64,000 bases of DNA, from the NCBI RefSeq assembly GCF_006715085.1, contig NZ_VFMM01000001.1, forward strand, positions 2,418,001 to 2,482,000, written 5' to 3'. Made by a program: the position numbers and the translations under genes. Below, one piece after another: positions 7,514 through 16,571 of the stretch. The notes under the pieces were generated by a model, which saw only the letters and a list, made by a program, of their open reading frames with translations, made no database searches and had not been told where the DNA came from. Position 1 is the first letter of the stretch; every line of letters begins with the position of its first letter. This stretch comes from Kribbella jejuensis (GTDB lineage: Bacteria; Actinomycetota; Actinomycetes; Propionibacteriales; Kribbellaceae).

Positions 7514-8443
7514 CTACTTCTTGCTGATCAAGGAGCGGGCGAAGAACTGCAGGTTCGCGGGGCGCTCGGCCAGTCGGCGGACCAGGTAGCCGTACCAGTC
7601 CTCGCCATACGGGATGTAGATCCGCACGGTGTGCCCGAGGCCCGCGAGGCGGAGCTGCTCCTCGGGGCGGATGCCGTACAGCATCTGGTACTCGAAGCTG
7701 CCCGGCTTGCGGCCGGCGCGGTCGGCGAGCGCGCCCGCGATCGAGATCAGCCGCGGGTCGTGCGAGGCGATCATCGGGTAGCCCTCGCCGTTCATCAGCA
7801 CCTTCATCGCGCGCACGTACGCCTTGTCGACCTGGCGCTTGTCCTGGAACGCGACCGACTCGGGCTCCTTGTACGCGCCTTTGCAGAGGCGGACCCGGGA
7901 GCCCTCGTAGGCGAGGTCGCGGCAGTCGGCCTCGGTCCGGCGCAGGTACGCCTGCAGGACCGCGCCGGTCTCCGGGAAGTCCTGGCGCAGCTCACGAAGG
8001 ATGCCCAACGTGGAGTCGGTGGTGGTGTGGTCCTCCATGTCCAGCGTCACCGTCGTGCCTGCGTTGCGGGCGGCGTGGCAGATCGTCCGCGCGTTCTCCA
8101 GCGCGATCTTCTCGCCGTCGCCGGGCAGCGCCTGGCCGACCGCGGACAGCTTCACCGAGACCTCGGCGTTCGCGGTCAGACCGGCCGCGGCCAGCTTCTT
8201 CAGCAGGTCCAGGTACGCGTCGGCGGTCGCGGTCGCCGCGGCCGGGTCGGTGACGTCCTCACCGAGGTGGTCGAGAGTGACCCGCAGGCCGTTACTGACC
8301 AGCTTCTCGGTGGCGAGCACGGCCTCCGGAGCGGTCTCACCGGCGACGAACCGCGCGACGATGCCGCTGGACACCGGCAGCGACGACACGGCCTTCTTGA
8401 TCTGGGGGCTGCGGGACATGCCCAGCAGGACTCGCCGAAGCAC
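7514..8443 (-). CDS. Proline dehydrogenase (monofunctional PutA-type)
   Basis: 309 residues from GTG 8443, typical of the stand-alone actinobacterial PRODH. This FAD enzyme oxidises proline to P5C and feeds electrons to the quinone pool. Visible are VSVKLSAVGQ, a VTLDMEDHTTTDSTL strand, the flavin/substrate region LRLCKGAYKEPE, SHDPRLI, YGIRPEEQ and the C-terminal YLVRRLAERPAN that contacts substrate. No P5C dehydrogenase domain is fused and none is in the window. The dyad at 8531-8548 upstream may be an operator. Confidence 0.94.
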   Translation of the reverse strand: MLRRVLLGMSRSPQIKKAVSSLPVSSGIVARFVAGETAPEAVLATEKLVSNGLRVTLDHLGEDVTDPAAATATADAYLDLLKKLAAAGLTANAEVSVKLSAVGQALPGDGEKIALENARTICHAARNAGTTVTLDMEDHTTTDSTLGILRELRQDFPETGAVLQAYLRRTEADCRDLAYEGSRVRLCKGAYKEPESVAFQDKRQVDKAYVRAMKVLMNGEGYPMIASHDPRLISIAGALADRAGRKPGSFEYQMLYGIRPEEQLRLAGLGHTVRIYIPYGEDWYGYLVRRLAERPANLQFFARSLISKK

Positions 8444-8530
8444 TACGTGTTCCTCCTCGTGAACCCACGCGCGGCTGTGGTCGCCAGTGGTGTTTGCAGG
8501 TTACGCGCCTGAACCATGCTTTGCGGAATC

Positions 8531-8548
8531 GTGTGGCCCGGACCACAC
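8531..8548. promoter_or_regulatory. Palindrome between proline dehydrogenase and DUF695 gene
   Basis: GTGTGG-N6-CCACAC lies in the divergent intergenic region, about 88 bp before the proline dehydrogenase start. It could be an operator for either gene; no regulator is encoded next to it. Confidence 0.35.
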
Positions 8549-8612
8549 CACCGGTCATAGTGGTTCGTTCCACGGTCGCTGGTCGCACCCCTGGTTGGGA
8601 GAGGATGCGGCT

Positions 8613-9647
8613 ATGCCCATCTTCAGACGCCGCCGCCGGAACGCCGTGGAGGCCGACCCGATCGGCGCGTTCTGGTCCTGGTGGACGACCACCGGCAGCG
8701 CGCCCGTCGCGGACGCCGTCGCGCGCCGCGAACCGGGTGACGCGAACGCCGAACTGAACGAGCGGGTCGGCCGGATCCACCCGGACCTGGAGTGGGAACT
8801 CGGGCCCGGCCTGCACGCCGAACACGTGCTGATCGTCACCGCGGCCGGGAACCCGGCGCAACGCGCGACCGCCCGGCGCTGGCTGCGCGCGGCGCCGCCG
8901 TCCGACGACATCTGGGAGTACGCCGATCTGCGCCGCCCCGGCGCTGCCGTGACGATCCAGTTCGAGGGGCTGCCGCCGGTCGCGGTCGACGAGTCGCTGG
9001 TGTCGATCGAGCCGGACTCCGCGTCGGTGCACGTCGGCGTACACCATCCGTCATTCGCGTCGCTGTCGGTGGACGCGCAGCGGCGGGTGACGTTCCTGAT
9101 CCTCGACCTGGTGCTCGGCGAGGAGATGGTGGAGACCTGGGTCGGCGCGATCGACACGCTCCCGGATGCCCCGGCGGACGCCGTACCGGTGATGGAGCTG
9201 CTGCCGGCGGTGGCCGGGTTCGCCGCCGAGCACACGCTGGAGGACGGCAGTCCGGCCTGGAAGATGCTGGAGGGTACTCGCGACGGTCACCGGGTGATCG
9301 CGACGGCCGAGTACCCGCTGCGCTCGATCCGGCGTCCGCACCTCGACACGCATGTGGCGGTGGCGATCCGGTACCCGGTCGTCCGGGAGGACGGCCTGCC
9401 GGAGTCCGAGATGCTCGACGAACTCCGCGCGTTCGAGGACCACCTGACCGACCGGCTCGGCGGCTCCGGCAACCTGCTCGCCCACGAGACCTCCGCCGGC
9501 GTGCGCATCCTGCACTACTACACCGACGGCACCACGCCCGCCGACGCCCAACTCCGAGCCGCCACCACCGGCTGGCCGCACGGGAAAGTCACCGTCACCA
9601 GCACCCCCGACCCCGCCTGGCACAACGTCTCGCACCTGTCCGGCTGA
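8613..9647 (+). CDS. DUF695-domain protein
   Basis: 344 residues from ATG 8613 with Shine-Dalgarno GGGAGAGG. After a short basic N terminus (MPIFRRRRR) comes an acidic, strand-rich region. The last 110 residues (RRPHLDTHVAVAIRYP, LLAHETSAGVRILHYYTDG, WPHGKVTVTSTPDPAW) match the DUF695 pattern, a small fold of unknown function often found beside deacylase-like or regulatory domains. No membrane segment or signal is seen. It is followed 65 bp later by an ECF sigma factor gene on the same strand; the link is unproven. Confidence 0.75.
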   Translation: MPIFRRRRRNAVEADPIGAFWSWWTTTGSAPVADAVARREPGDANAELNERVGRIHPDLEWELGPGLHAEHVLIVTAAGNPAQRATARRWLRAAPPSDDIWEYADLRRPGAAVTIQFEGLPPVAVDESLVSIEPDSASVHVGVHHPSFASLSVDAQRRVTFLILDLVLGEEMVETWVGAIDTLPDAPADAVPVMELLPAVAGFAAEHTLEDGSPAWKMLEGTRDGHRVIATAEYPLRSIRRPHLDTHVAVAIRYPVVREDGLPESEMLDELRAFEDHLTDRLGGSGNLLAHETSAGVRILHYYTDGTTPADAQLRAATTGWPHGKVTVTSTPDPAWHNVSHLSG

Positions 9648-9655
9648 TCCGGGGT

Positions 9656-9682
9656 GCAACCTAGGAGTTCGGCCTTTCCGTC
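9656..9682 (+). promoter_or_regulatory. Candidate ECF-type promoter of the sigma factor operon
   Basis: GCAACC (9656-9661), 17 bp spacer, CGTC (9679-9682). This AAC/CGTC pair is the usual ECF -35/-10 pattern of actinobacterial SigE-like factors and lies 31 bp before the sigma factor start, which suggests autoregulation. Confidence 0.55.
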
Positions 9683-9712
9683 TTGAGGGGGAGATGGAGA
9701 GTGGAGGCGCGG

Positions 9713-10222
9713 ATGGCGGAGCGGGACCGGGAGTTCGTCGAGTTCGTCGAGCAGGCCGGAGCGGGACTGCGGCGGACGGCGTTCCTGGTGTCGGGCGACC
9801 GGCACCGGGCCGACGACATCGTCCAGGACGCGTTCTACCGGCTGTACCTGGCCTGGCCGAAGGTCCGGCGGGTCGGCAACCCGCTGGCGTACGCGCGCCG
9901 GATGGTCGTGAACGCGGCGTACGACGGAAAACGCCGGCCGTGGCGCCGTGAGGTGACGATCGCCGACGTACCGGACACGGTGGCCGGCGACGACTTCGCG
10001 CACGGGTACGCCGAACGGGACGAGGTACTCGAAGCACTGAAGTCACTCGGACCACGGCAGCGCGCGTGCGTCGTACTGCGCTACTACGAGGACCTGTCCG
10101 TCGAGCAGACCGCGGAACTCCTCGGCTGCTCGGAAGGCACCGTGAAGAGCCAGTCGGCACGGGGTCTCGACACTCTCCGACGAGCCATCGACCTCCGGCG
10201 GACGGGCCGGGCGGCGCTGTGA
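9713..10222 (+). CDS. ECF sigma factor of the SigE-like (SigE-family) group
   Basis: 169 residues from ATG 9713 (GGAGG 5 bp upstream); GTG 9701 is an alternative. Region 2 (GDRHRADDIVQDAFYRLYLAWPKV, with the PLAYARRMVVNAAYD helix) and region 4 (LGPRQRACVVLRYYEDLSVEQTAELL plus the GTVKSQSARGL helix-turn-helix) are both complete. It directs RNA polymerase to a small regulon. The stop overlaps GTG 10219, and the membrane protein behind it starts 12 bp later, so the pair looks like a sigma/anti-sigma operon. A matching ECF promoter lies upstream. Confidence 0.92.
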   Translation: MAERDREFVEFVEQAGAGLRRTAFLVSGDRHRADDIVQDAFYRLYLAWPKVRRVGNPLAYARRMVVNAAYDGKRRPWRREVTIADVPDTVAGDDFAHGYAERDEVLEALKSLGPRQRACVVLRYYEDLSVEQTAELLGCSEGTVKSQSARGLDTLRRAIDLRRTGRAAL

Positions 10223-10233
10223 AGGAGAACGAG

Positions 10234-11268
10234 ATGGAAGACGTACGCGAAGTCAGCGCCGAGCTCCACAGGCTCGCCGCCGACGAACCCCTGGAGCCCT
10301 TCGACACCACCCGGATCCTGGAACGCGGCCGCCGTGGCAGGCGCCGCCGCCGGCTTCTCGGCGTCGGCGGGGCCGCGGCCGGCGTGGCTGCCGTGGCGCT
10401 CGTGGTCAGCCTCGTGCCCAACCTGACGGCGGCCGACAAGCAGCCGACCGTCGCGGGGAGTCAGCAGCACAGCGCACTGTTCGAGCCTGTCCCTGGCGTA
10501 CCCAGCGGCGAGGACGGCGCCGATCAGCGGATCAGCAAGGAGGAGGCCACACGGCGGTGCGCGCTGCGGAATCCGCAGGAGCACCGGCAGCTGAGCGCGA
10601 CGGGCGGCTTCCGGTCGGGCAGTCTGACGACGTACGACCTGAAGAACGGTGCCAAGGAGGCGCAGTGCATCATCCCGGGCGGCGACCGGCCCACGGCGGC
10701 GCTGGTCGCGGAGGTGCGGCGGCTGCCGGCGACCGCAGACGTCGCGGGGCAGTTGAAGATCTGCTCGGTGCTGGCCTGGGTCGACGTGACGAACTGGCAG
10801 GTCGTCGCCGTGGACCGCTCGAAGGCGCTCGGTCAGGCCGTCCTGGTCGCGGTGTCACCGTCCGGCCGCAAGGCGATGAGCTGCAACCTGTTGAACGACA
10901 AGACCCTGCTCGGCGGACCTGGCAGCACGAGGTTCCTGACGCTGACCGACATTCGGGGCGACGATCCGGCGCTCGACCCGGCCGACAAATCGGCACGTAC
11001 CGACCTGTACGTGGCCGGCGGCGGTGGCGGGCCCTGCAGCACCGCCAACTGTTCGACGTACAACCTGACCGGCTGGGGACGGGTCGCCTCGAAGGACGCG
11101 ACCGACGTCCGGCTGCGGATCGGCTCCGGGCCGGTGTACAAGGTCCCGGTCAGCAAGGGCGGATGGTTCGCGTTCACCTGGGTGAACACGTCGAGGTCCA
11201 AGCTGAGCGACCACCCGAAAGTCGCCGCGTACGACCGGTCCGGGAAGCTCGTCAAGACCTTCCAGTGA
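10234..11268 (+). CDS. Membrane-anchored partner of the ECF sigma factor (putative anti-sigma/sensor)
   Basis: 344 residues from ATG 10234, preceded by AAGGAG at 6 bp. A short N-terminal cytoplasmic segment (about 38 residues, ending in an Arg-rich stretch) leads into one membrane helix at about 41-60, then a large extracytoplasmic part with about seven Cys, including a CSTANCS pair that could form a disulfide. There is no zinc-binding HxxxCxxC anti-sigma domain. Position directly behind the sigma gene makes a regulatory role likely, but sequence alone does not show sigma binding. Confidence 0.72.
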   Translation: MEDVREVSAELHRLAADEPLEPFDTTRILERGRRGRRRRRLLGVGGAAAGVAAVALVVSLVPNLTAADKQPTVAGSQQHSALFEPVPGVPSGEDGADQRISKEEATRRCALRNPQEHRQLSATGGFRSGSLTTYDLKNGAKEAQCIIPGGDRPTAALVAEVRRLPATADVAGQLKICSVLAWVDVTNWQVVAVDRSKALGQAVLVAVSPSGRKAMSCNLLNDKTLLGGPGSTRFLTLTDIRGDDPALDPADKSARTDLYVAGGGGGPCSTANCSTYNLTGWGRVASKDATDVRLRIGSGPVYKVPVSKGGWFAFTWVNTSRSKLSDHPKVAAYDRSGKLVKTFQ

Positions 11269-11275
11269 CTGCTCG

Positions 11276-11316
11276 CCCGGGCCGGATCGCCGGCAACCGA
11301 AGCGATTCGGCCCGGG
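11276..11316. terminator. Shared terminator between convergent genes
   Basis: CCCGGGCCGGATCG (11276-11289) pairs with CGATTCGGCCCGGG (11303-11316) with one mismatch. It lies between the convergent anti-sigma-like gene and ABC permease and can serve both strands. Confidence 0.65.
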
Positions 11317-11319
11317 TCT

Positions 11320-12057
11320 TCAGGCAGTCCGGCGTTTGAGGGTGGCGGCACCCAGGCCGAGGGCGGCGAGGATGAAGCCGGCCACGACCAAGGTGTCGCC
11401 GCCCGTGCCGGTGGTCAGGTCGTTGCCTTTAGCAACTCCCAGGACGGCGTCGACCGCGTAGGACAGCGGCAGGATGTCGCTGATCGCGTGCAGCACCGAC
11501 GGCAGCTGGTCGCGCGGGACGAACAGGCCGCAGAGCAGGATCTGCGGGATCATGATGGCCGGCATCATCTGCACGGCCTGGAACTCGGTGGCCGCGAATG
11601 CGCTGGCGAACAGCCCCAGGGCAGCACCCAGTACGCCGTCCAGTACGGCGACGACGCCCAGCTGCCAAGCAGCGCCCTTGATGTCCAAACCCAGCAAATA
11701 CAAGGCGATCGACACCACGACCAGCGCCTGGACGACGGCGACCAGCGCGAACGCCAGCGCGTACCCGAGCAGGAAGTCCAGCTTGGACATCGGCATCGTG
11801 AACAACCGCGACAACGTGCCGCTGGAGCGTTCGCGCAGGGTCGTCACCGACGTGACCACGAACATGATGATCGACGGGAACACCGCGAGCAGCGGGCCAC
11901 CGACCTGGTCGAAGACCGTCGGCTTGTCGTGGAACATCCACCACATCAGGCTGATGAAGAAGGCCGGCAGCAGGATCAGCATCGCCACCGTCCGGCCGTC
12001 CCGGCGCAGCTGGGCCAGCACCCTGGCCGCGATCGCGAACATCACCCGCGGAGTCAT
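11320..12057 (-). CDS. ABC-2 type transporter permease
   Basis: 245 residues with six likely membrane helices. Family features are TLRERSSGTLSRLFTMPMSKLDFLLGY (the conserved ABC-2 coupling region) and the late MIPQILLCGLFVPRDQLP stretch. ATG 12057 overlaps the ATPase stop by ATGA. With the ATPase it forms an exporter of the DrrAB/YhhJ kind; these move drugs or lipids, but the cargo here is unknown. Part of a TetR-HD-ATPase-permease operon. Confidence 0.92.
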   Translation of the reverse strand: MTPRVMFAIAARVLAQLRRDGRTVAMLILLPAFFISLMWWMFHDKPTVFDQVGGPLLAVFPSIIMFVVTSVTTLRERSSGTLSRLFTMPMSKLDFLLGYALAFALVAVVQALVVVSIALYLLGLDIKGAAWQLGVVAVLDGVLGAALGLFASAFAATEFQAVQMMPAIMIPQILLCGLFVPRDQLPSVLHAISDILPLSYAVDAVLGVAKGNDLTTGTGGDTLVVAGFILAALGLGAATLKRRTA

Positions 12058-12776
12058 CGCGCCCCCGCCTTCCGCTCGATCAACGTGAGGAACGCCTGCT
12101 CGATGTCGGTGGTCCCGACCGAGTCGAGCAGCGCCTCGGGCGTCTCGTCGGCGAGCAGCTCGCCGTCCCGCATCAGCAGCAACCGGTCGCACCGCGACGC
12201 CTCGTCCATCACGTGACTCGACACGAGCAGCGTCGAACCGGCGTCGGCCAACTCGTGGAAGAGCGCCCACAAATCCCTGCGCAGCACGGGATCCAGGCCA
12301 ACCGTTGGTTCGTCCAACACCAGCAGCTCAGGGCTGCCCAGCAACGCGACCGCCAGCGAGGCGCGCGAGCGTTGACCGCCGGACAGACTGTCCACCCGCG
12401 CGTCCGCGTGTCCGGTGAGGTCGACGGCGGCGATCACCCGATCCACCTCGGCCGCCGCGACACCGAGCACCGCGGCGAAGAAGCGGACGTTCTCCAGCAC
12501 GGTCAGATCGCCGTACACACTCGGCTCCTGGGTCACGTACCCGATCCGGCCGCGCAGCTCGGCCGCGCCGGCGGGCAGCCCGAGCACCGAGATGTCGCCG
12601 GTGACGCGGTCCTGCAGACCGACGATCGCACGGATCAGCGTGGTCTTGCCGCACCCGGACGGCCCGAGCAGACCGGTCACACTGCCGGCCCGGAGGTCGA
12701 ACCCGATCCCGTGCAGGACCTCCCGCGCACCGCGCACCACGACCAGGTCGTGGCAGCTCACCGCGTTTTTCATCAT
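12054..12776 (-). CDS. ABC transporter ATP-binding protein
   Basis: 240 residues. Walker A GPSGCGKTT, Q-loop VTQEPSV, signature LSGGQRSRASLA, Walker B LLVLDEPTVGLD and H-loop VSSHVMDEA are all intact, so it should hydrolyse ATP. The late DTTDIEQAFLTLIE-type tail is typical of DrrA-like export ATPases. The start is ATG 12776 or 12773, and both lie inside a perfect 16 bp palindrome, implying repression at the start site and perhaps a leaderless transcript. Coupled by 4 bp overlap to the permease gene. Confidence 0.94.
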   Translation of the reverse strand: MMKNAVSCHDLVVVRGAREVLHGIGFDLRAGSVTGLLGPSGCGKTTLIRAIVGLQDRVTGDISVLGLPAGAAELRGRIGYVTQEPSVYGDLTVLENVRFFAAVLGVAAAEVDRVIAAVDLTGHADARVDSLSGGQRSRASLAVALLGSPELLVLDEPTVGLDPVLRRDLWALFHELADAGSTLLVSSHVMDEASRCDRLLLMRDGELLADETPEALLDSVGTTDIEQAFLTLIERKAGAR

Positions 12777-12784
12777 ATGATGAA
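12769..12784. promoter_or_regulatory. Perfect palindrome over the exporter start codon
   Basis: TTCATCATATGATGAA is a perfect 16 bp palindrome covering the ATPase start codons. It is a likely operator for the TetR protein encoded two genes upstream, which would let that regulator control the exporter separately from itself. Confidence 0.55.
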
Positions 12785-12815
12785 TTTAGCTCGCAGCTCG
12801 CCGCGTAGCAAGAGT

Positions 12816-13385
12816 TCAGATGACCGCGTACCCGGTGGCGTCGCTGAGCGGGCCGAGCCGCGGGTCGCCGTACCGCGCCCGGAGGCCGGCGAACCGCCGG
12901 ACCTTGTCCGCCCCGAACCGCCCGACCTCGGTCGCGTACGTGTCCGCCGACACGAACACCGGTGGCATCCGCTTGCTGTGGAACTTGTCGGCGTACATGA
13001 CGAGCTCCTCCTCCGGCGTCCGCGGCAGGTAGTCGTCCACCGGGATCGGCAACCCCTGCCGGACCACGTCCTCCCGGGTGATGCCCATGCCGGTATGACA
13101 CGAGGCGAACCGGCACAGCTCGACCGGATACCCGAGCGAGGCGAGCAGCTCGTGCCCGAGTACGCCGTGCCGTACGTACGCCGACGTCTCCAGCCGGTAC
13201 ACGCCGATGTCGTGCAGCAACGCCCCCGCCCGGACGAGATCGGTATCCACGTCGAGACGGTCGTAGAACTGCGCCGCCACGTCGGCGACCAGTTCGCAGT
13301 GCTCGTACACGAGGTCGAACGCCTCGCGACTCGGCGCGTACATGCGATGCAACTCGCGGATCTCCGCGTCGCCGGGGACCTGCAT
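12816..13385 (-). CDS. HD-domain phosphohydrolase
   Basis: 189 residues. HD-domain metal ligands are visible: an early His in YEHCELV, the HD pair in ALLHDIGVYRL, later HGVLGHELL, and a His/Asp in ASCHTGMG and VMYADKFHSK. Such proteins hydrolyse phosphate from nucleotides; substrate unknown. The start ATG overlaps the TetR stop by one base (TGATG), so the two are translationally coupled. The exporter genes follow about 40 bp on. Confidence 0.87.
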   Translation of the reverse strand: MQVPGDAEIRELHRMYAPSREAFDLVYEHCELVADVAAQFYDRLDVDTDLVRAGALLHDIGVYRLETSAYVRHGVLGHELLASLGYPVELCRFASCHTGMGITREDVVRQGLPIPVDDYLPRTPEEELVMYADKFHSKRMPPVFVSADTYATEVGRFGADKVRRFAGLRARYGDPRLGPLSDATGYAVI

Positions 13386-13975
13386 CAGCCGGTCAGATGT
13401 TGCTGCAGGACCGGCGCCAACCGGTCGATCAGCGTCTCGACGTCGACCGACGCGATCGGCTCCAGACCCACCAGGTACCGGACGATGGCAGCCCCGACCA
13501 GCTGCGTCGCGACCAGACCGACCCGCAGCCTGGCATCGGGTACGGCGAGCATCTGCGAGACCGGTACGACGATCATCTGGGTGATGCCTTCACGCATCAT
13601 CCGGGCTACCTCGTCGCTGCTGAGCACGCTGCGGAACAGCGCCCGCATCCGCTGCTGGCCCTCCGCCGACTCCCAGATACCGAGGAACGCGGTCGCGATC
13701 CGGCGGCCGATCTCGTCCCGCGGGCCGTCGACGATGCGCGCCGCGATCATCCGCGGGTCCACCGGCAGCGCCAGCGCCTCGATGAACAGCTCGTCCTTGC
13801 TGTCGAAGTAGTGGTGCACGAGCGCCGCGTCGACACCGGCCTGCCGGGCGACGGCGCGCATCGAGGTAGCCTCGAAACCCTTGTCCGCAAAGGATTCCCG
13901 GGCCGCCTGGACGATCTCCCCGCGGGTGTCCGGGCCGCCCGGCCGGCGTCCCGGCGTCCGGCGTACCGGTGTCAT
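13385..13975 (-). CDS. TetR-family transcriptional regulator
   Basis: 196 residues. After a basic RRTPGRRPGG head, the HTH region runs to DAALVHHYFDSKDELF (about residues 18-65); the C-terminal domain resembles the TetR_C group with YLVGLEPIAS. It leads an operon with an HD hydrolase, ABC ATPase and permease. The palindrome at the ATPase start is a candidate binding site. Its own promoter must lie in or near the 7 bp before the isomerase stop, so it may be read through from upstream genes. Confidence 0.88.
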   Translation of the reverse strand: MTPVRRTPGRRPGGPDTRGEIVQAARESFADKGFEATSMRAVARQAGVDAALVHHYFDSKDELFIEALALPVDPRMIAARIVDGPRDEIGRRIATAFLGIWESAEGQQRMRALFRSVLSSDEVARMMREGITQMIVVPVSQMLAVPDARLRVGLVATQLVGAAIVRYLVGLEPIASVDVETLIDRLAPVLQQHLTG

Positions 13976-13982
13976 CGGGCCG

Positions 13983-14831
13983 TCACGAGGTCAGCTCCGA
14001 GATCTCGCCCTCCGGGGTGACCGCGAACGGCGTCCGGCGCGACTTCACGAAGTGCCGGCGGGTGAACTCCAGCGACTCGACCAGGTCGACCTCGCGCTCG
14101 GAGCGGCTGGTCGCGCGCCGGGTGTTGATCTCGACGATGATGTGCCCACGGAAGTCCTGCCGGGCCAGTTCGTTCAGCAGGTCGGCGGCGCGCTGCGTGC
14201 CGCGGCCGGGGACCAGGTGCTCGTCCTTCGCGGAGCCGGTGCCGTCGGTGAGGTGTACGTGGGTGAGGCTCTTGCCCATCGTCGCCGCCAGCTCGACGCA
14301 GTCCTGCTCGGCCGTGGACGCGTGCGACAGGTCGAGCGTGGTGTGCGCGTACGTCTGCTCGGTCGGGTCCCAGCTCGGCGCGTACGCCTGCAGGTCCCGC
14401 CCCGGCGCGCGCCACGGGTACATGTTCTCGACGGCCAGCGTCACACCGGTCTCGGCCTCGAGCCGGGCGATGCCCTCGACGAACCCGCGCGCGTAGTCGC
14501 GCTGCCAGCGGAACGGCGGATGGACGACGACCACGTCCGCGCCCAGCTCCTTCGCCGCCTCGGCGCTGCGCTCGAGCTTGCTCCACGGGTCGGTACCCCA
14601 GACGCGCTGCATGATCAGCAGTGTCGGCGCGTGGATCGCCAGCACCGGCAGTTGGTGGTAGTCGATCAGCCGCTGGATCGCGTCGATCTGGGTGCTCAGC
14701 GGATCGATGCCGATCATCACCTCGACACCGTCGTACCCGAGCCGGGAGGCCAGCTCGAAACCGCTGGCGGTGGACTCTGGGTAGACGGAGGCGGTGGACA
14801 GGCCGATCTTCGCGGTCGTACGGGAGTTCAT
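13983..14831 (-). CDS. Sugar phosphate isomerase/epimerase (AP_endonuclase_2 TIM barrel)
   Basis: 282 residues from ATG 14831. The xylose-isomerase-like barrel is clear: [58 protein letters not shown] and a C-terminal GHIIVEIN strand carry the acidic and His metal ligands. Reaction unknown. It follows ppx with only 4 bp between; the pairing with a Ppx/GppA gene and a Cys-rich protein on the other strand matches the order I recall for mycobacterial Rv0495c-Rv0498. Confidence 0.88.
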   Translation of the reverse strand: MNSRTTAKIGLSTASVYPESTASGFELASRLGYDGVEVMIGIDPLSTQIDAIQRLIDYHQLPVLAIHAPTLLIMQRVWGTDPWSKLERSAEAAKELGADVVVVHPPFRWQRDYARGFVEGIARLEAETGVTLAVENMYPWRAPGRDLQAYAPSWDPTEQTYAHTTLDLSHASTAEQDCVELAATMGKSLTHVHLTDGTGSAKDEHLVPGRGTQRAADLLNELARQDFRGHIIVEINTRRATSRSEREVDLVESLEFTRRHFVKSRRTPFAVTPEGEISELTS

Positions 14832-14835
14832 CGGT

Positions 14836-15768
14836 TCACCGGGGCTGCAGCTGGTCGAGCCTTGACAGGATGACACCCTCGCGGAGCGCCCACGGGCAGA
14901 TCTCGAGCGCGGGCAGATCGAACAGGTCCATCACCGCGTCGGCGACCAGCGCGCCGGCGGTCAGCTGCGCGGAGCGGCCGGCCGAGACGCCGGGCAGCGC
15001 GGCCCGCTCGGCGGCCGACATCTTGGTCAGCTTCGGGATCCACTCGTTCAGGTCGTCCCGGTTCAGGGTGCGCGGCACGTACGGTCCGTCGGCGGACGGC
15101 GCGGCACCGGTGATCCGGGCGAGCGAGCGGAAGGTCTTGCTGGTGGCCACGGAACGCTGGGGCTTGCCGGCCCGCAGTACCGGACCGGCGACCGCGGCCA
15201 GCTCCATCCGGATCCGGCGGCGGAGTGCGCGCACCTCGTCCTTGGCCGGCGGGTCCGTGGTCAGGCTCTCGCGGGTCAGCCGGCCGGCGCCCAGCTGGAC
15301 CGACTCCGCGACCGTCGGCTGCTCGTCCGATCCGGCCGCGATCTCCAGCGAGCCGCCGCCGATGTCGAACACCGCCAGCCGGCCGGAGGACCAGCCGAAC
15401 CAACGACGGACGGCCAGGAACGTCAGCCGGGCCTCGTCCTCACCACTGAGCACCTCGAGGTGTACGCCGGTCTCGTTGCGGACGCGGTCCAGCACCTTCT
15501 CGCCGTTCGGCGCCTCGCGCAGCGCGGACGTCGCGAACGCGAGCACCGACTCGCAGCCCTTGTCCTCGGCGAGCTCGACGGCTTCCTTGGTGAACGCGAT
15601 CAGCCCGTCGGCACCGGACTGGTCGATCTTGCCGTCCTTGTCGAGGTGCTCGGCCAGCCGCAGCTCGGTCTTGTGCGAGTACGCCGGGAGTGGCGCGGCA
15701 CCACGATGCGCGTCCACCACGAGCAGGTGGACGGTGTTGGATCCCACGTCGAGTACGCCGAGCCGCAT
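14836..15768 (-). CDS. Ppx/GppA-family exopolyphosphatase
   Basis: 310 residues. The actin-like ATPase-fold motifs are present: [16 protein letters not shown] at the N terminus, [22 protein letters not shown], and the second phosphate loop [12 protein letters not shown]. It removes terminal phosphate from polyphosphate or from pppGpp; in actinobacteria short relatives such as Rv0496 act on polyphosphate (family knowledge). At about 310 residues it lacks the C-terminal domains of E. coli Ppx. The isomerase gene follows 4 bp later. Confidence 0.93.
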   Translation of the reverse strand: MRLGVLDVGSNTVHLLVVDAHRGAAPLPAYSHKTELRLAEHLDKDGKIDQSGADGLIAFTKEAVELAEDKGCESVLAFATSALREAPNGEKVLDRVRNETGVHLEVLSGEDEARLTFLAVRRWFGWSSGRLAVFDIGGGSLEIAAGSDEQPTVAESVQLGAGRLTRESLTTDPPAKDEVRALRRRIRMELAAVAGPVLRAGKPQRSVATSKTFRSLARITGAAPSADGPYVPRTLNRDDLNEWIPKLTKMSAAERAALPGVSAGRSAQLTAGALVADAVMDLFDLPALEICPWALREGVILSRLDQLQPR

Positions 15769-15830
15769 ACCCTCACGCTACTGGACAACCGGAGTATCGG
15801 TGTGTTCGCGGTTGCGCGTAGGCTTTCCAG

Positions 15831-16571
15831 GTGCCTGAGGTTTCTCTCGACTTTCCCCGTGCCTGGGTCGAGTTCGTCGACCCCGACGACTCCGACCAGG
15901 TCTTCCGCTGCGACCTGACCTGGCTGACGTCCAACTGGTCCTGCATCTTCGGTGGCGGCTGCCAGGGGATCTACAAGGGCCGTCCGAACGACGGCTGCTG
16001 CACGCTCGGTGCGCACTTCTCCGACGCCGACGACGAGAAGCGCGTGAAGAAGTACGCCAAGGAGCTGTCCAAGGACGACTGGCAGTTCCGCAAGGAGGGC
16101 CGGACCAACGGTTGGGTCGAGACCGACGACGAGGGTGAGCGCAAGACCCGGGTCTGGGACGGTGCCTGCATCTTCCTGAACCGCCCGGGGTTCGCCGGCG
16201 GCGCCGGCTGTGCGCTGCACGGGCTGGCACTCAAGCGCGGCGTGCACTTCGTCGAGACCAAGCCGGACGTGTGCTGGCAGCTGCCGATCCGGCGGACGTT
16301 CCGCGAGGTCGAGCGCCCGGACGGCACGTCGTACACCGAGGTCGGCATCGGGGAGTACGACCGCCGCGGCTGGGGCCCCGGCGGTCACGACCTCGACTGG
16401 TACTGCACGGGCAACACCGAGGCCCATATCGCGGTCGAGCCGGTGTTCGAGTCGAGCAAGGTCGAACTGCAGACGCTGATGGGTCTCAAGGCGTACGACG
16501 TACTCGCCGCGCTGTGCCGCCAGCACCTGGACGCGGCGCGGCCGTTGCTGCCGCACCCAGCTTCTAAGTGA
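15831..16571 (+). CDS. Conserved cysteine-rich protein, possible metal or cluster binder
   Basis: 246 residues from GTG 15831. Nine to ten Cys are spread as [37 protein letters not shown] and ALC. The GGGCxGI...CC...GCALH pattern recalls DUF3109/YkgJ-type putative zinc or Fe-S proteins, which I offer as resemblance only. No signal peptide, so probably cytoplasmic. It is divergent from ppx and corresponds in position to mycobacterial Rv0495c, itself of unknown function. The 3' end overlaps the epimerase gene by 8 bp. Confidence 0.75.
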   Translation: MPEVSLDFPRAWVEFVDPDDSDQVFRCDLTWLTSNWSCIFGGGCQGIYKGRPNDGCCTLGAHFSDADDEKRVKKYAKELSKDDWQFRKEGRTNGWVETDDEGERKTRVWDGACIFLNRPGFAGGAGCALHGLALKRGVHFVETKPDVCWQLPIRRTFREVERPDGTSYTEVGIGEYDRRGWGPGGHDLDWYCTGNTEAHIAVEPVFESSKVELQTLMGLKAYDVLAALCRQHLDAARPLLPHPASK

